64,000 nucleotides of DNA from Pseudomonas sp. MWU15-20650 (GCF_023242475.1 NZ_JALJFG010000007.1:1-64000), one strand, 5' to 3'. Positions 26,914 to 37,237 are shown, numbered from the stretch's first letter. Program-made: numbers and translations. The notes: generated by a model not told the origin, from the sequence alone.

Positions 26914-26966
26914 GCGCGCTGCTGCATAAATGCAAAAACGACCTGCATGATTCCACGTTGTACTGG

Positions 26967-27010
26967 GCAAATTTGCACTGGTACGATCGCGAGAAGGTTC
27001 GCCCGCGAAC
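26967..27010. promoter_or_regulatory. Two palindromes upstream of the valine catabolic genes
   Basis: GCAAATTTGC (26967-26976) and GTTCGCCCGCGAAC (26997-27010) are both perfect inverted repeats, within 80 bp of the hydrolase start. They are plausible operators for a regulator of branched-chain acyl-CoA catabolism, or one may be part of a terminator for the HPP gene. Confidence 0.35.
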
Positions 27011-27046
27011 ATCTTGATAAAGAACAATAAAAGCAGGGAGTGAGTG

Positions 27047-28150
27047 ATGACTGCTCAGGTTTCATCCGAAGCAAGCCACAGCGACATTTTTCAGGACGAG
27101 GTGCAGGCCGAGGTCCGCAACCATATCGGCCACCTCACCCTCAATCGCCCCGCTGGCTTGAATGCCATCACCCTGGACATGGTCCGCCGCCTGACGGCAC
27201 AGCTACAGGACTGGGCCGATGACCCTCAGGTCTATGCCGTTGTGCTGCGCGGCGCCGGCGAGAAAGCCTTTTGTGCCGGCGGCGACATCCGCTCGTTGTA
27301 CGACAGCTTCAAGAATGGCGACACCCTGCACGAAGATTTCTTCGTTGAGGAATATGCGCTCGACCTGATCATCCACCACTACCGTAAACCCGTGCTGGCA
27401 TTGATGGACGGGTTCGTCCTTGGCGGCGGCATGGGCCTGGTGCAAGGCGCTGATCTGCGGGTGGTCACGGAGCGCAGTCGCCTGGCAATGCCAGAAGTGG
27501 CCATCGGCTACTTCCCAGACGTGGGCGGCAGCTATTTCCTGTCGCGGATTCCCGGTGAACTGGGGACTTACCTCGGCGTCACCGGGGTGCAGATTCGCGC
27601 TGCGGATGCACTGTATTGCGGGCTGGCCGATTGGTGCATCGACAGCGTCAGACTCACCGAGTTGGACCACAAGCTCGATCGGCTGCACTGGCACGACTCG
27701 CCACTCAAGGATCTGCAGGGAGTGCTGGCTAAATTGGCCGTACAGCAATTGCCCGACGCACCGCTGGCGGCGTTGCGCCCGGTCATCGACCATTTCTTCG
27801 CCTTGCCGGACATTCCGAGCATCGTCGAGCAATTGCAGGCCGTCACCGTCGCCGACACCCATGAGTGGGCGCTGGCGACCGCCCACCTGATGCAAACCCG
27901 CTCGCCCCTGGCGATGGCCGTTACCCTGCAAATGCTGCGCCAGGGCCGTCACCTGCCGCTGGAGCAGTGTTTTGCGCTCGAACTGCACCTGGACCGCCAA
28001 TGGTTTGTGCGCGGCGACCTGATCGAAGGGGTTCGCGCCCTGATCATCGATAAGGACAAAACCCCTCATTGGAACCCACCAACCGTCCAGGAGCTGGACG
28101 CCACCTCTATCGAGAGTTTCTTCCGCGACTTCGTGCAGATTGAGAAATAA
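27047..28150 (+). CDS. Probable 3-hydroxyisobutyryl-CoA hydrolase
   Basis: A 367-residue crotonase-fold protein, longer than the usual 260-residue hydratases, as expected for 3-hydroxyisobutyryl-CoA hydrolases of valine breakdown. The N-terminus reads NHIGHLTLNRPAGLNAITLDMV, the oxyanion region KAFCAGGDIRSLYD, and the second glycine-rich loop FVLGGGMGLVQGADLRVVTE, followed by MPEVAIGYFPDVGGSYFLSR with the catalytic Glu/Asp. The ATG at 27047 has GGGAG six bases upstream. It is followed after 3 bp by an acyl-CoA dehydrogenase, matching the valine module of pseudomonads. A general enoyl-CoA hydratase/isomerase is the alternative. Confidence 0.87.
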   Translation: MTAQVSSEASHSDIFQDEVQAEVRNHIGHLTLNRPAGLNAITLDMVRRLTAQLQDWADDPQVYAVVLRGAGEKAFCAGGDIRSLYDSFKNGDTLHEDFFVEEYALDLIIHHYRKPVLALMDGFVLGGGMGLVQGADLRVVTERSRLAMPEVAIGYFPDVGGSYFLSRIPGELGTYLGVTGVQIRAADALYCGLADWCIDSVRLTELDHKLDRLHWHDSPLKDLQGVLAKLAVQQLPDAPLAALRPVIDHFFALPDIPSIVEQLQAVTVADTHEWALATAHLMQTRSPLAMAVTLQMLRQGRHLPLEQCFALELHLDRQWFVRGDLIEGVRALIIDKDKTPHWNPPTVQELDATSIESFFRDFVQIEK

Positions 28151-28153
28151 GCC

Positions 28154-29305
28154 ATGCAAGATATTGAATACACAGAAGAACAAGTCATGATCCGTGACAT
28201 GGCGCGCGACTTTGCCCGTGGCGAAATCGCGCCCCATGCCCAAGCCTGGGAAAAAGCCGGTTGGATCGACGATGCACTGGTGGCCAAGATGGGCGAGTTG
28301 GGCCTGCTCGGCATGGTGGTTCCGGAAGAATGGGGCGGCAACTACGTTGACTACGTTGCCTATGCCCTGGCCGTGGAAGAGATTTCCGCCGGTGACGGCG
28401 CTACCGGCGCGCTGATGAGTATCCATAATTCAGTGGGTTGCGGGCCGATTCTCAACTACGGCTCCGATGAACAAAAACACACCTGGCTGGCCGAGCTGGC
28501 CAGCGGCCAAGCCATCGGTTGTTTCTGCCTGACCGAGCCGCAGGCCGGCTCCGAAGCCCACAACCTGCGTACCCGTGCAGAACTGCGCGATGGCCAATGG
28601 GTGATCAATGGCGCCAAGCAGTTTGTCAGTAATGGTAAGCGCGCCAAGTTGGCCATCGTGTTTGCCGTGACCGACCCGGAACTGGGCAAGAAAGGCATCT
28701 CCGCATTCCTGGTGCCCACCGATACACCGGGGTTTGTGGTCGACCGTACTGAACACAAGATGGGCATTCGTGCCTCGGACACCTGCGCCGTGACCCTCAA
28801 CCACTGCAGCGTGCCCCAAGCCAACCTGTTGGGTGAGCGCGGCAAGGGCCTGGCCATCGCCCTGTCCAACCTGGAAGGTGGCCGTATCGGAATCGCCGCC
28901 CAGGCATTGGGCATTGCCCGGGCAGCCTTTGAAGCCGCGCTGACCTATGCCCGCGATCGCGTGCAATTCAACAAGCCGATCATTGAACACCAGAGCGTGG
29001 CCAACCTGCTGGCAGACATGCAAACCCAGCTGAATGCCGCACGCCTGCTGATCCTGCACGCCGCGCGCCTGCGCAGTGCCGGTAAGCCGTGCTTGTCGGA
29101 AGCGTCCCAGGCCAAGCTGTTTGCCTCGGAGATGGCCGAGAAGGTCTGCTCCTCGGCGATGCAGATTCATGGCGGCTATGGGTATCTGGAAGATTACCCG
29201 GTGGAGCGTTATTACCGGGATGCGCGTATTACGCAAATTTACGAAGGGACCAGCGAGATTCAGCGGATGGTGATTGCCCGGGAGCTGAAGAACTACCCAC
29301 TCTGA
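28154..29305 (+). CDS. Acyl-CoA dehydrogenase (probable isobutyryl-CoA dehydrogenase)
   Basis: 383 residues, FAD-dependent. The three-domain acyl-CoA dehydrogenase layout is complete: helical N-terminus ([18 protein letters not shown]), beta domain with [20 protein letters not shown], and C-terminal helices with the signature [21 protein letters not shown] and [16 protein letters not shown]. The Glu of YEGTSE is the expected catalytic base. Its pairing with the hydroxyisobutyryl-CoA hydrolase gene (3 bp upstream) points to isobutyryl-CoA as substrate. A second dehydrogenase of the same size lies on the opposite strand at 30209-31336. Confidence 0.88.
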   Translation: MQDIEYTEEQVMIRDMARDFARGEIAPHAQAWEKAGWIDDALVAKMGELGLLGMVVPEEWGGNYVDYVAYALAVEEISAGDGATGALMSIHNSVGCGPILNYGSDEQKHTWLAELASGQAIGCFCLTEPQAGSEAHNLRTRAELRDGQWVINGAKQFVSNGKRAKLAIVFAVTDPELGKKGISAFLVPTDTPGFVVDRTEHKMGIRASDTCAVTLNHCSVPQANLLGERGKGLAIALSNLEGGRIGIAAQALGIARAAFEAALTYARDRVQFNKPIIEHQSVANLLADMQTQLNAARLLILHAARLRSAGKPCLSEASQAKLFASEMAEKVCSSAMQIHGGYGYLEDYPVERYYRDARITQIYEGTSEIQRMVIARELKNYPL

Positions 29306-29323
29306 CCCGTACAGCACAAAACA

Positions 29324-29353
29324 CTGTGGGAGGGAGCAAGCTCCCTCCCACAG
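29324..29353. repeat. REP-type palindrome / bidirectional terminator
   Basis: CTGTGGGAGGGAGC and GCTCCCTCCCACAG form a perfect 14-bp stem with an AA loop between two convergent operons. The GTGGGAGGGAGC motif belongs to the repetitive extragenic palindromes common in P. fluorescens. It is followed on the plus strand by TTACTTTTTAG and may also end transcription. Confidence 0.85.
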
Positions 29354-29423
29354 GTTACTTTTTAGCCTTTCTCCTTATTAACTGACCGGCATCAGGGCTT
29401 GCCTGCAGTGTTATGGCGACTGT

Positions 29424-30197
29424 TTATTTATCTTTGAATTCCGGCGCGCGCTTGGCGACGAACGCCGCCATGCCTTCCTTTTGATCCTGTGTCGCGAACG
29501 CGGCATGGAACACCCGGCGCTCAAAGCGCACGCCTTCGGACAAGCTCACTTCAAACGCACGGTTGACGCTTTCCTTGACCATCATGCTGATGGGCACCGA
29601 TTTGCCGGCGATCAGCGTGGCGACTTTCAGCGCCTCTTCCAGCAGTTCATCGGCCGGCACGATACGCGCCACAATCCCGCAACGCTCTGCTTCCACGGCA
29701 TCGATGAAGCGCCCGGTCAGGCACATCTCCATGGCCTTGGCCTTGCCCACCGCACGGGTCAGGCGCTGGGTGCCGCCCATGCCCGGCAGGACGCCAAGGT
29801 TGATTTCCGGCTGGCCGAACTTGGCGGTATCGCCGGCCAGGATGAAGTCGCACATCAGCGCCAGTTCACAACCGCCCCCCAGGGCGAAGCCGTTGACAGC
29901 GGCGATGATCGGCTTGCGGCGGTTGGCGACACGATCGCTGTCGCTGAACAGATCGTCCAGGTAGATCTGCGGGTAGGTCAGCTCGGCCATTTCCTTGATG
30001 TCGGCGCCGGCAGCGAAGGCTTTCTTCGAGCCGGTCAGCACGATGCAGCCAATTTCGGGGTTGGCTTCCAGGGCGTCCAATGCCTGGTTCAGCTCGCTGA
30101 CCAGTTGCGCGTTCAAGGCGTTCAGCGCGTGTGGACGGTTGAGGGTAATCAGCCCGACACGGCCCTGGACGTCAAGCAGGATGGTTTCGTAACTCAT
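29424..30197 (-). CDS. Enoyl-CoA hydratase
   Basis: A 257-residue crotonase of the usual hydratase length. Motifs are [35 protein letters not shown] (oxyanion loop), [20 protein letters not shown] with the catalytic Glu region, and [19 protein letters not shown]. The last gene of a five-gene minus-strand cluster, 11 bp after an acyl-CoA dehydrogenase. The cluster order synthetase - hydroxyacyl-CoA dehydrogenase - thiolase - acyl-CoA dehydrogenase - hydratase is the one known in P. putida for isoleucine-derived 2-methylbutyryl-CoA. It would hydrate tiglyl-CoA. Confidence 0.92.
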   Translation of the reverse strand: MSYETILLDVQGRVGLITLNRPHALNALNAQLVSELNQALDALEANPEIGCIVLTGSKKAFAAGADIKEMAELTYPQIYLDDLFSDSDRVANRRKPIIAAVNGFALGGGCELALMCDFILAGDTAKFGQPEINLGVLPGMGGTQRLTRAVGKAKAMEMCLTGRFIDAVEAERCGIVARIVPADELLEEALKVATLIAGKSVPISMMVKESVNRAFEVSLSEGVRFERRVFHAAFATQDQKEGMAAFVAKRAPEFKDK

Positions 30198-30208
30198 GTA
30201 TCGGCTCC

Positions 30209-31336
30209 TTAAAGATTGCGTGAGATGACCATGCGTTGAATATCGCTGGTGCCTTCGTAAATCTGGCAGACCCGCACATCGCGGTAGATCCGCTCCAAGG
30301 GGAAGTCGCTCAGGTAACCGTAACCGCCCAAGGTTTGCAAGGCGGCCGAGCAGACTTTCTCGGCCATTTCCGAAGCAAACAACTTGGCCATGGACGCCTC
30401 GACCAAGGCCGGCTTGCCGCTGTCGCGCAGGGCTGCGGCGTAATGCACCATTTGCCGGGCGACGGCAATGTGCGTGGCCATGTCAGCCAGCCGAAAGGCC
30501 ACGGCCTGATGTTCGATCAATGGCTTGCCGAAGCTTTCGCGCTCCCTGGCGTAATCGCGGGCGGCTTCAAAGGCCGCACGGGCCATGCCCACCGACTGGG
30601 AGGCAATGCCCACGCGGCCACCTTCAAGGTTGGCCAGGGCGATCCTGTAGCCCTCACCCTCCTCGCCCAAACGGTTGGCAACCGGCACCTTCACGTCCTC
30701 GAACAGGATCTGGCAGGTATCGGACGCATGCTGCCCCAGCTTGTCCTCCACCCGTGCCACGGTGTAGCCCGGCGAATCCGTGGGGACGATAAACGCACTG
30801 ATCCCACGTTTGCCCGCTGTCGGGTCGGTCACCGCAAACACAATCACGATCCCGGCGTTTTGCCCGGAGGTGATGAACTGCTTGCAGCCATTGAGTACAT
30901 AGTGATCGCCTTCGAGGCGTGCACGGGTTTTCAGGCTGCTGGCATCGGAACCGGCCTGCGGCTCGGTCAACGCGAAGGCGCCCAGCATGGCGCCGCTGGC
31001 CAGGGGCGTGAGGAACTGGGCTTTTTGCTGGTCATTGCCGAACGTGAGGATCGGCACGCAGCCCACCGAGTTATGCACGCTCATGATCGTCGAGCAGGCA
31101 CCATCACCAGCGGCGATTTCTTCCAGGGCCATGGCGTAGGCCAGGTAGCCGGTGTCGCAACCGCCCCACTGTTCCGGCACGAGCATGCCGAAAAAGCCCA
31201 GCTCGGCCATCTCACCGATGGCTTCCTTGGGAAAGCGATGCTCGCGGTCCCATTCGGCGGCGAAAGGCTTGAGGCGCTCCTGGGCAAATTGCCGGGCGGC
31301 GTCACTGATTTGCAGTTGTTCGTCATTGGGCAGCAT
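30209..31336 (-). CDS. Acyl-CoA dehydrogenase (probable 2-methylbutyryl-CoA dehydrogenase)
   Basis: 375 residues with a full acyl-CoA dehydrogenase layout: [60 protein letters not shown] and the catalytic [16 protein letters not shown]. The context (thiolase, type II hydroxyacyl-CoA dehydrogenase and hydratase in the same operon) suggests 2-methylbutyryl-CoA or short branched chains as substrate. It starts at the ATG at 31334-31336 and lies 9 bp after the thiolase. Confidence 0.9.
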   Translation of the reverse strand: MLPNDEQLQISDAARQFAQERLKPFAAEWDREHRFPKEAIGEMAELGFFGMLVPEQWGGCDTGYLAYAMALEEIAAGDGACSTIMSVHNSVGCVPILTFGNDQQKAQFLTPLASGAMLGAFALTEPQAGSDASSLKTRARLEGDHYVLNGCKQFITSGQNAGIVIVFAVTDPTAGKRGISAFIVPTDSPGYTVARVEDKLGQHASDTCQILFEDVKVPVANRLGEEGEGYRIALANLEGGRVGIASQSVGMARAAFEAARDYARERESFGKPLIEHQAVAFRLADMATHIAVARQMVHYAAALRDSGKPALVEASMAKLFASEMAEKVCSAALQTLGGYGYLSDFPLERIYRDVRVCQIYEGTSDIQRMVISRNL

Positions 31337-31345
31337 ATAACGTCC

Positions 31346-32530
31346 TTAATACAGGCATTCGACAGCCATGGCCGTGGCTTCGCCACCGCCGATACAGATA
31401 GCGGCAACACCACGCTTGAGGCCCTTCTGGCGCAGAGCCGACAACAGCGTCACCAGGATCCGCGCACCGGAGGCACCGATCGGATGGCCCAGGGCGCAGG
31501 CGCCGCCGTGGATGTTGACCTTGCTGTGGGGAATTTCCAGCTTGTTCATGGTCACCAGGCTGACCACCGCAAAGGCTTCGTTGATTTCAAACAGGTCCAC
31601 CTCGTCGAGGTTCCAACCGGTCTTGCTCATCAGTTTGCGGATTGCTCCCACCGGCGCCACCGGAAACAGCCCCGGCTCATCGGCAAACGCAGCGTGCCCA
31701 TGGATCATCGCCAAGGGCTTGAGGCCGCGCTTCTGAGCGTCGGATTCGCGCATCAGCACCAGCGCCGCCGCACCATCGGAGATCGAGCTGGAGTTGGCCG
31801 CCGTTACCGTGCCGCCTTCGCGGAAGGCCGGTTTCAGGCTGCTGATCTTGTCCAGCTTGGCTTTCGGTGGTTGCTCATCATGCAGGATGGTTTTCTGCTC
31901 TTTGCCGACAGTGACCTGCACCGGGACGATCTCGGCGGCGAAGTGGCCATGGCTGATAGCCTCCTGTGCGCGGGTCAGGGAGGCGATGGCGAACGCGTCC
32001 TGGGCTTCGCGGGTGAAACCATTGTGCTCGGCGCAGTCTTCGGCAAAGGTGCCCATCAGGCGGCCCTTGTCGTAGGCGTCTTCCAGGCCGTCGAGGAACA
32101 TGTGGTCAAGCACCTTGCCGTGGCCCATGCGGTAGCCGCTACGGGCACGATCCAGCAGGTACGGCGCGTTGGACATGCTTTCCATGCCGCCGGCGATCAC
32201 CACGTCGGCACTGCCGGCACGCAGTGAATCGTGGGCAAGGATCGTCGCTTCCATGCCGGAGCCGCACATCTTGTTCAGGGTCGTACAGCGGGTGGCCTTG
32301 TCCAGCCCAGCGCCCAACGCCGCCTGACGTGCCGGCGCCTGGCCAAGCCCGGCCGGCAGCACACAACCAAACAGCACTTCATCGACGGCATCGGTGGCGA
32401 TACCGGCACGTTCGACCGCGGCGCGAATGGCGGCCGAGCCCAGTTGCGGCGCGGTCAGCCCCTTGAGATCACCCTGGAAACCGCCCATGGGCGTGCGTAC
32501 GGCGCTGACAATAACGATAGGATCGTTCAT
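31346..32530 (-). CDS. Acetyl-CoA acyltransferase (thiolase, FadAx-type)
   Basis: 394 residues. It has the acyl-enzyme Cys in CTTLNKMCGSGMEATILAHD, NVHGGACALGHPIGASGAR near the C-terminus (NIHGGACALGHPIGASG here) and the active-site Cys/His segment AAICIGGGEATAMAVE. It cleaves a 3-oxoacyl-CoA to acetyl-CoA and a shortened acyl-CoA; in the isoleucine route that is 2-methylacetoacetyl-CoA to propionyl-CoA and acetyl-CoA. I chose the ATG at 32530 (MNDPIVIVSAVRTP), with GGAGG upstream, over an in-frame GTG at 32536. Confidence 0.92.
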   Translation of the reverse strand: MNDPIVIVSAVRTPMGGFQGDLKGLTAPQLGSAAIRAAVERAGIATDAVDEVLFGCVLPAGLGQAPARQAALGAGLDKATRCTTLNKMCGSGMEATILAHDSLRAGSADVVIAGGMESMSNAPYLLDRARSGYRMGHGKVLDHMFLDGLEDAYDKGRLMGTFAEDCAEHNGFTREAQDAFAIASLTRAQEAISHGHFAAEIVPVQVTVGKEQKTILHDEQPPKAKLDKISSLKPAFREGGTVTAANSSSISDGAAALVLMRESDAQKRGLKPLAMIHGHAAFADEPGLFPVAPVGAIRKLMSKTGWNLDEVDLFEINEAFAVVSLVTMNKLEIPHSKVNIHGGACALGHPIGASGARILVTLLSALRQKGLKRGVAAICIGGGEATAMAVECLY

Positions 32531-32542
32531 GAACACTCCTCC

Positions 32543-33310
32543 TTACTTGGCAGCCATGCGCAAGGCACCGTCGAGACGGATGACCTCGCCATTGAGCATG
32601 CTGTTTTCAATGATATGCCGCACCAGGGCGGCGTACTCGGTCGGTTTGCCCAGGCGTGGCGGGAACGGCACGCCTGCGGCCAGGGCGCCGCGCACTTCAG
32701 GCGTCATGCCGGCCATCATTGGGGTTTCGAAAATACCCGGGGCGATGGTCATGACCCGAATACCAAAGCGCGCCAGTTCACGCGCGGCGGGCAGCGTCAG
32801 GCTGGCGATTGCGCCTTTGGAGGCGGCATACGCCGCTTGGCCGATCTGGCCGTCGAATGCCGCCGCCGAGGCGGTATTGATGATCACCCCGCGCTCACCC
32901 TCGGCATTCGCTTCGGTTTCGGCGATGGCGGCAGCGGCCAGGCGCAGCAGGTTAAAGCTGCCGATCAGGTTGACGTTGATCACCTGGGCGAAGCTGGCCA
33001 GCCCATGGGGGCCGGCCTTGCCGAGGATCTTCTCGCCGCGCACGACACCGGCGCAATTCACCAGGCCATGCAGGCCGCCAAACGCCGCCACAGCGGCCTG
33101 CACCGCCGCTTCGGCCGCCGCTTCCTGGCTGATATCCGCCACGGCGCTGCGGGCGTTGGCCCCCAGCTGCCGGGCCTTGGCCGTCACGGCGTCGGCATTG
33201 AGGTCCACCAGCATCACCTTGGCACCCGCCGCCACGAGCATTTCAGCGGTGGCCGCACCGAGGCCCGAAGCACCGCCACTGACCAGAAATACCTTGTTTT
33301 CAATCTGCAT
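32543..33310 (-). CDS. Type II 3-hydroxyacyl-CoA dehydrogenase (SDR, FadBx-type)
   Basis: A 255-residue short-chain dehydrogenase. The NAD motif is [22 protein letters not shown] marks the fourth strand, and the catalytic Ser/Tyr/Lys appear in [20 protein letters not shown] followed by [16 protein letters not shown]. This sequence is typical of 2-methyl-3-hydroxybutyryl-CoA dehydrogenases, which oxidise the isoleucine intermediate before the thiolase step. I use the second of two adjacent ATGs (33308-33310), which is better spaced from GGAA. It sits 12 bp before the thiolase and 22 bp after the synthetase. Confidence 0.9.
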   Translation of the reverse strand: MQIENKVFLVSGGASGLGAATAEMLVAAGAKVMLVDLNADAVTAKARQLGANARSAVADISQEAAAEAAVQAAVAAFGGLHGLVNCAGVVRGEKILGKAGPHGLASFAQVINVNLIGSFNLLRLAAAAIAETEANAEGERGVIINTASAAAFDGQIGQAAYAASKGAIASLTLPAARELARFGIRVMTIAPGIFETPMMAGMTPEVRGALAAGVPFPPRLGKPTEYAALVRHIIENSMLNGEVIRLDGALRMAAK

Positions 33311-33332
33311 CATGGTTTCCTTGAATAGCGGA

Positions 33333-34979
33333 TCAAGCGATGGCCTGTGCCTTCGCCATTTCCTGATTACGCAAAATAAAGCGTTGCAGCTTGCCGCTTG
33401 GGGTCTTGGGCAAGTCGCTGACGAATTCGATTTCTCGCGGGTAAGCGTGGGCGGCCAGGCGCTTGCGCACATGCAGGCGCAGTTCTTCGGCCAACTCCGG
33501 GGTAGCACGGTAGTGTTCGCTGATCACCACGAAGGCTTTGACCAGCTCGGTGCGTTCAGGACAGGGCTTACCCACCACCGCCGCTTCAACAACGGCCGGG
33601 TGTTCAACCAGGGCACTCTCCACGTCGAACGGGCCCACGCGGTAACCAGACGTCGTAATGACATCGTCGCTGCGCCCGACAAAACTGATGCTGCCGTCGG
33701 GGTTCAGTTCCACCGTGTCGCCGCTGAGGTAATACTTGCCGACAAAGGCCCTGGTCTGCACGCCGTCATACCCCGCAAACCAGCACATCGGCGATTGTTC
33801 GCGGTCGATTGCCAGAATGCCGGGTTGGCCGGCGGGTAATTCCTGATGGTCGTCATCCAGCACCACAATGCGATGCCCTGGCGAGGCGAACCCCGCTGAG
33901 CCGACGTGCACCGGATGTGCCAAGCCATGGTGATTACACAACACCATGCCCAGTTCGGTCTGCCCGTAGTGGTCGTGGATGGTCACGTCCAGGTTGTCGG
34001 CAAACCAGCGGATGACCTCCGGGTTCAACGGCTCGCCGGCGCTGCTGACAATCCGCAACTTGCCCTTGATCGAACGGGCAAACGCTTCGCCACCGGCAAT
34101 CAGCAGGCGATACGCAGTCGGCGAACCGGTCAGGTTGGTGATGCCGTATTTGTTGATGACCCGGCAGGTGCTTTCCAGGGAGAACGGGCCATCGTAGAAG
34201 GTAATCGGGTGCCCCATGGACAACGGCCCGGTGACACCAAAATAGATGCCGTAGGCCCAGCCGGGGTCCGCCACGTTCCAGAACGCATCCTCAGGGCGCA
34301 GGTCTACCGCGTCGCGGGTATAGCTCTGGAACGCGACAATCGCCTTGAGCGGTACCGACAACGCTTTGGATGGACCGGTGGTGCCCGACGTGAACATCAG
34401 CAAGAAAGGGTCGTCTGCGCCCAGCAACACCGGCTCGCAGACGTTGGCGTAGTGGTTCAACTCGGCCCAGAAACTGAAGTCGCCGCGTACCAGGCCCTCG
34501 CCTTTGGCACCGGTGACGGTCACGATGGTCGGGCAACCTGCTACTTCAGCGAGCTTGGGACGGTTCACCGCATCGGTGACGACCAGCGCGGCGCCGGAAC
34601 TGTTCACGCGGTGTTCAATGGCCTTGGGGCCGAAGGCAGTAAATAGCGGCTGGTAGACGGCGCCGATGCGCCATGTGGCAAACACCACCACCAGCAATTC
34701 GGCCGTGCGCGGTAGCAAGCCGGCCACCTTGTCACCACGCTTGACGCCCTGGGCCAGGAGAAAATTGGCGAAACATGCGGCCTGGTCCTGGAGGTCGGTA
34801 AAGGTAGAGGTGGCGCTGCGCCCGTCCTTGCCCTCCCAGAACAACGCGATACGCCCGGGCAGTGCGTGCCGGTCGCAGCACTCCACGCAGGCGTTGAGGG
34901 CCTGCAGGTTGCCGGCCAGTGCGGCGTCGGCGGTGTGCTGGTAATCGAACTCGGTCGTGGCGGCCAAATACTCACGCAT
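33333..34979 (-). CDS. Acyl-CoA synthetase (AMP-forming)
   Basis: A 548-residue ANL-superfamily ligase. The P-loop is [20 protein letters not shown], followed by YGQTELGM (A5 motif), [21 protein letters not shown] with the hinge Asp, and the C-terminal catalytic Lys region [15 protein letters not shown]. It activates a short or branched carboxylic acid to its CoA ester. It is first in the minus-strand cluster of isoleucine-type beta-oxidation genes, so 2-methylbutyrate or a similar acid is the likely substrate. The start is the ATG at 34979. Confidence 0.9.
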   Translation of the reverse strand: MREYLAATTEFDYQHTADAALAGNLQALNACVECCDRHALPGRIALFWEGKDGRSATSTFTDLQDQAACFANFLLAQGVKRGDKVAGLLPRTAELLVVVFATWRIGAVYQPLFTAFGPKAIEHRVNSSGAALVVTDAVNRPKLAEVAGCPTIVTVTGAKGEGLVRGDFSFWAELNHYANVCEPVLLGADDPFLLMFTSGTTGPSKALSVPLKAIVAFQSYTRDAVDLRPEDAFWNVADPGWAYGIYFGVTGPLSMGHPITFYDGPFSLESTCRVINKYGITNLTGSPTAYRLLIAGGEAFARSIKGKLRIVSSAGEPLNPEVIRWFADNLDVTIHDHYGQTELGMVLCNHHGLAHPVHVGSAGFASPGHRIVVLDDDHQELPAGQPGILAIDREQSPMCWFAGYDGVQTRAFVGKYYLSGDTVELNPDGSISFVGRSDDVITTSGYRVGPFDVESALVEHPAVVEAAVVGKPCPERTELVKAFVVISEHYRATPELAEELRLHVRKRLAAHAYPREIEFVSDLPKTPSGKLQRFILRNQEMAKAQAIA

Positions 34980-35208
34980 GGCTTCAAATCCTTCTGTTTT
35001 TTATTGTCAGGATGTTTTTGAGGCAGTGAATCGTGTTTGAAATAGTCGCTCTAGAGCGTTTGAGCGACAATGGTCAAAGCCATCAACATGGCTGACTGGT
35101 TTGGCCAATCATTGATCTCGCCGATGACCCCGTCAGTGCAAGTGATTGGACGCCCTGCCCGCCACCTTCTAACCTCAGCGCTTGCGCCACCGAAGAAGTT
35201 TCCCTGCG
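34980..35208. promoter_or_regulatory. Divergent intergenic region with palindromes
   Basis: CGCTCTAGAGCG (35047-35058) is a perfect 12-bp palindrome nested in a GTCGCTC...GAGCGAC inverted repeat (35045-35068). It lies between the acyl-CoA synthetase operon (minus) and the bestrophin gene (plus), a natural place for an operator of either. Confidence 0.4.
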
Positions 35209-36102
35209 ATGATTGTCCGCCCCAAACCCAACCTGCTAGGCATCCTGTTTTCCCTCAAGGGGTCGATTGCCAAGCGCATCGCCTTGCGCAGCCTGATGGT
35301 CACCTTACTGGCTTCGGTGATCGTACTGGTGGAAACCCTGCACCCCGCCTATTTCTCCAAGGTCAACGCCACGCCCTTCACCTTGCTGGGGTTGTCGCTG
35401 TCGATCTTCATGAGCTTTCGCAACAACGCCTGCTACGACCGCTGGTGGGAAGGCCGCAAGCAACTTGGGCAAATGGTCATTGAGGTGCGTTCGTTGATTC
35501 GTGAAACCCAGGTGCTGGGCGACACGGCCGTGCGGGCCAGCCTGTTGCGTGGCGTGTGCGGCTTTGCTCATGGTCTGGTCGCACGCTTGCGCCATGAAGA
35601 CGAGGCGCGTGCCATCAGCCCCTGGACGGCCGTGCAAGCGAACCACCCCAATCTTCCCGACAGCGTGCTGCAAACACTCGGGGCACGGTTTTCCTCATTG
35701 GCCGAGCAAGGCGTGATCAGCGACTGGCGTTACACCCAACTGGAAACACGGCTGGTCGGCCTGAGCCAGGTGCAGGCGTCGTGCGAGCGGATCAAGAGTA
35801 CGCCGTTGCCGTTCCCCTACACCCTGCTGCTGCACCGCACCATTTACCTGTTTTGCATTCTGTTGCCGTTTGCCATGGCCGAACCGCTGGGCTGGTTGAC
35901 ACCGGTATTCACTGCCATCGTCAGCTACACCTTCTTTGGCCTCGATGAAATCGGCGGTGACTTGGAAGACCCGTTTGGTTTCGACGAAAACGACCTGCCA
36001 TGCAATGCAATCGTGCGCACCCTGGAGCGCGAAATCCTTGCCGCCGTCGGCGAAAGCGACTTGCCCCCGGCCCTGGAGCCGGTGGAATACGTGTTGACTT
36101 GA
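35209..36102 (+). CDS. Bestrophin-family chloride channel
   Basis: A 297-residue membrane protein of the bestrophin / UPF0187 group (pentameric anion or cation channels of the inner membrane). Typical elements are GSIAKRIALRSLMVTLLASV, FTLLGLSLSIFMSFRNNACY and DRWWEGRKQLGQMV near the neck, FPYTLLLHRTIYLFCILLPF, and FFGLDEIGGDLEDPFGFDEN, the family's calcium-clasp-like C-terminal motif, followed by DLPCNAI. I chose the ATG at 35209 (MIVRPKPN) over the in-frame upstream codon at 35182. It appears monocistronic. Confidence 0.92.
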   Translation: MIVRPKPNLLGILFSLKGSIAKRIALRSLMVTLLASVIVLVETLHPAYFSKVNATPFTLLGLSLSIFMSFRNNACYDRWWEGRKQLGQMVIEVRSLIRETQVLGDTAVRASLLRGVCGFAHGLVARLRHEDEARAISPWTAVQANHPNLPDSVLQTLGARFSSLAEQGVISDWRYTQLETRLVGLSQVQASCERIKSTPLPFPYTLLLHRTIYLFCILLPFAMAEPLGWLTPVFTAIVSYTFFGLDEIGGDLEDPFGFDENDLPCNAIVRTLEREILAAVGESDLPPALEPVEYVLT

Positions 36103-36178
36103 CGCCGGTTTGACACTCGCCCTGGTCTGGCCGAAGCTGATGGCTTTGTAATAGTTGCTTAAGCCTTCGGACGCCTGC

Positions 36179-37237
36179 ATGTCAAAGTCACGCCGTTACT
36201 CCATCATCGGCCTGTGCGCCCTGTTGTTGATTGTGTTGGTCACCTGGTTTTTCTCCCGCTCCGCCCCCGTGGCGGTGCCGCCGGCCATTGCCCATGGTTA
36301 CGCCAAAGCCTTGAGACAGGCGCATAACGGTGAGCCAGGGGCGGCACGCGTGCTGTATCAACAATTGGGCCGCCCGGACCTGTCCCCTGAACGCCGTGCT
36401 GCCCTGCATGCGGAATTGCCCAACTACCCCAGCCCACAAGCCCTGAAGCTGGCAGATAAGGACTTGGCCAATGAATCCCCGCTGGTACGTGAAGCGGCGA
36501 TTCATAGCATTGTCGGCCTGGTGCCCAGCGGCCAGCGCACCCTGTTGCTCGGCCCGGTACTGGATGACCCCGAACAGGACGTGCGCTTTACCGCCGCCAA
36601 CGCCTTGCTCGGTCTGTCGCCGGACACTCTGGGCCTGTATTTCGGGCCATTGCAGCAAGTGCTCGATGAGTTTGTGACCCAGCTCAAGGCCCAGCCGGAA
36701 ACCGCCGAAGGCTGGATTCAACTGGCACGCCTGTACATCCACAGTGCCCTGCTGCCGGATGCGCAAAATGCCCTGGAGCAGGCGATGCGTTTGCAACCGG
36801 ACAACCTGCAAGCCGTGGTAGCGCAGATCGAATTGCTGGACAAGCAAGGCAAGACCGAAGAGTCGCGCCAACTGCTGGCACGCCAACTGGCGGCACACCC
36901 GGAGTCAGCCTACCTGCAACACGCGCTGGGCATGTGGTTGCTGCACCATGGCGAACGCCCCTATGCCCTGCTCGGCCTGTCCAAGGCGGTGGAGCTGGAG
37001 CCGGACAACCAGGATTACCGTTACGACCTGGCCACGACCTTGCACGCTCAGGAGGAACTGGAAGCGGCCCAGCGTCAGTTGGAAGACATCGTCCAGCGTC
37101 ACCCCGCCAACCGCAAAGCCCGTGTGTTGCTGGTCAACTACTGGAAAGAAACGGGGCAACTACAGAACGTCCAAGTGTTGCTCGCCCAGCTGGAGCAACA
37201 GAACCCAGACGATCCGGCGTTGCAGCAAGGCTTATAG
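36179..37237 (+). CDS. TPR/HEAT-repeat membrane-anchored protein
   Basis: A 352-residue protein with one N-terminal membrane anchor (IIGLCALLLIVLVTWFFS) and the rest probably in the periplasm. A HEAT-like segment (SPLVREAAIHSIVGLV ... EQDVRFTAANALLGL) is followed by TPR-like repeats (AEGWIQLARLYIHSALLPDA, AVVAQIELLDKQGKTEESRQ, DLATTLHAQEELEAAQRQLE). The layout recalls the C-terminal half of CycH/CcmI-like or multicheme-partner scaffolds, but no definite family is assigned. The start is the ATG at 36179 (MSKSRRYS). Confidence 0.75.
   Translation: MSKSRRYSIIGLCALLLIVLVTWFFSRSAPVAVPPAIAHGYAKALRQAHNGEPGAARVLYQQLGRPDLSPERRAALHAELPNYPSPQALKLADKDLANESPLVREAAIHSIVGLVPSGQRTLLLGPVLDDPEQDVRFTAANALLGLSPDTLGLYFGPLQQVLDEFVTQLKAQPETAEGWIQLARLYIHSALLPDAQNALEQAMRLQPDNLQAVVAQIELLDKQGKTEESRQLLARQLAAHPESAYLQHALGMWLLHHGERPYALLGLSKAVELEPDNQDYRYDLATTLHAQEELEAAQRQLEDIVQRHPANRKARVLLVNYWKETGQLQNVQVLLAQLEQQNPDDPALQQGL

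Noticed and set aside
27203..28426. 407-codon open frame on the minus strand
   Set aside because: Antisense of the 3-hydroxyisobutyryl-CoA hydrolase gene and the following dehydrogenase start.
30236..32227. 663-codon open frame on the plus strand
   Set aside because: It lies opposite the acyl-CoA dehydrogenase and thiolase genes, which have full family motifs. The frame is His/Gly-rich with no domain, as expected for the antisense of GC-rich genes.
32394..33839. 481-codon open frame on the plus strand
   Set aside because: Antisense of the short-chain dehydrogenase and acyl-CoA synthetase genes; Ala/Arg/Ser-rich artefact.
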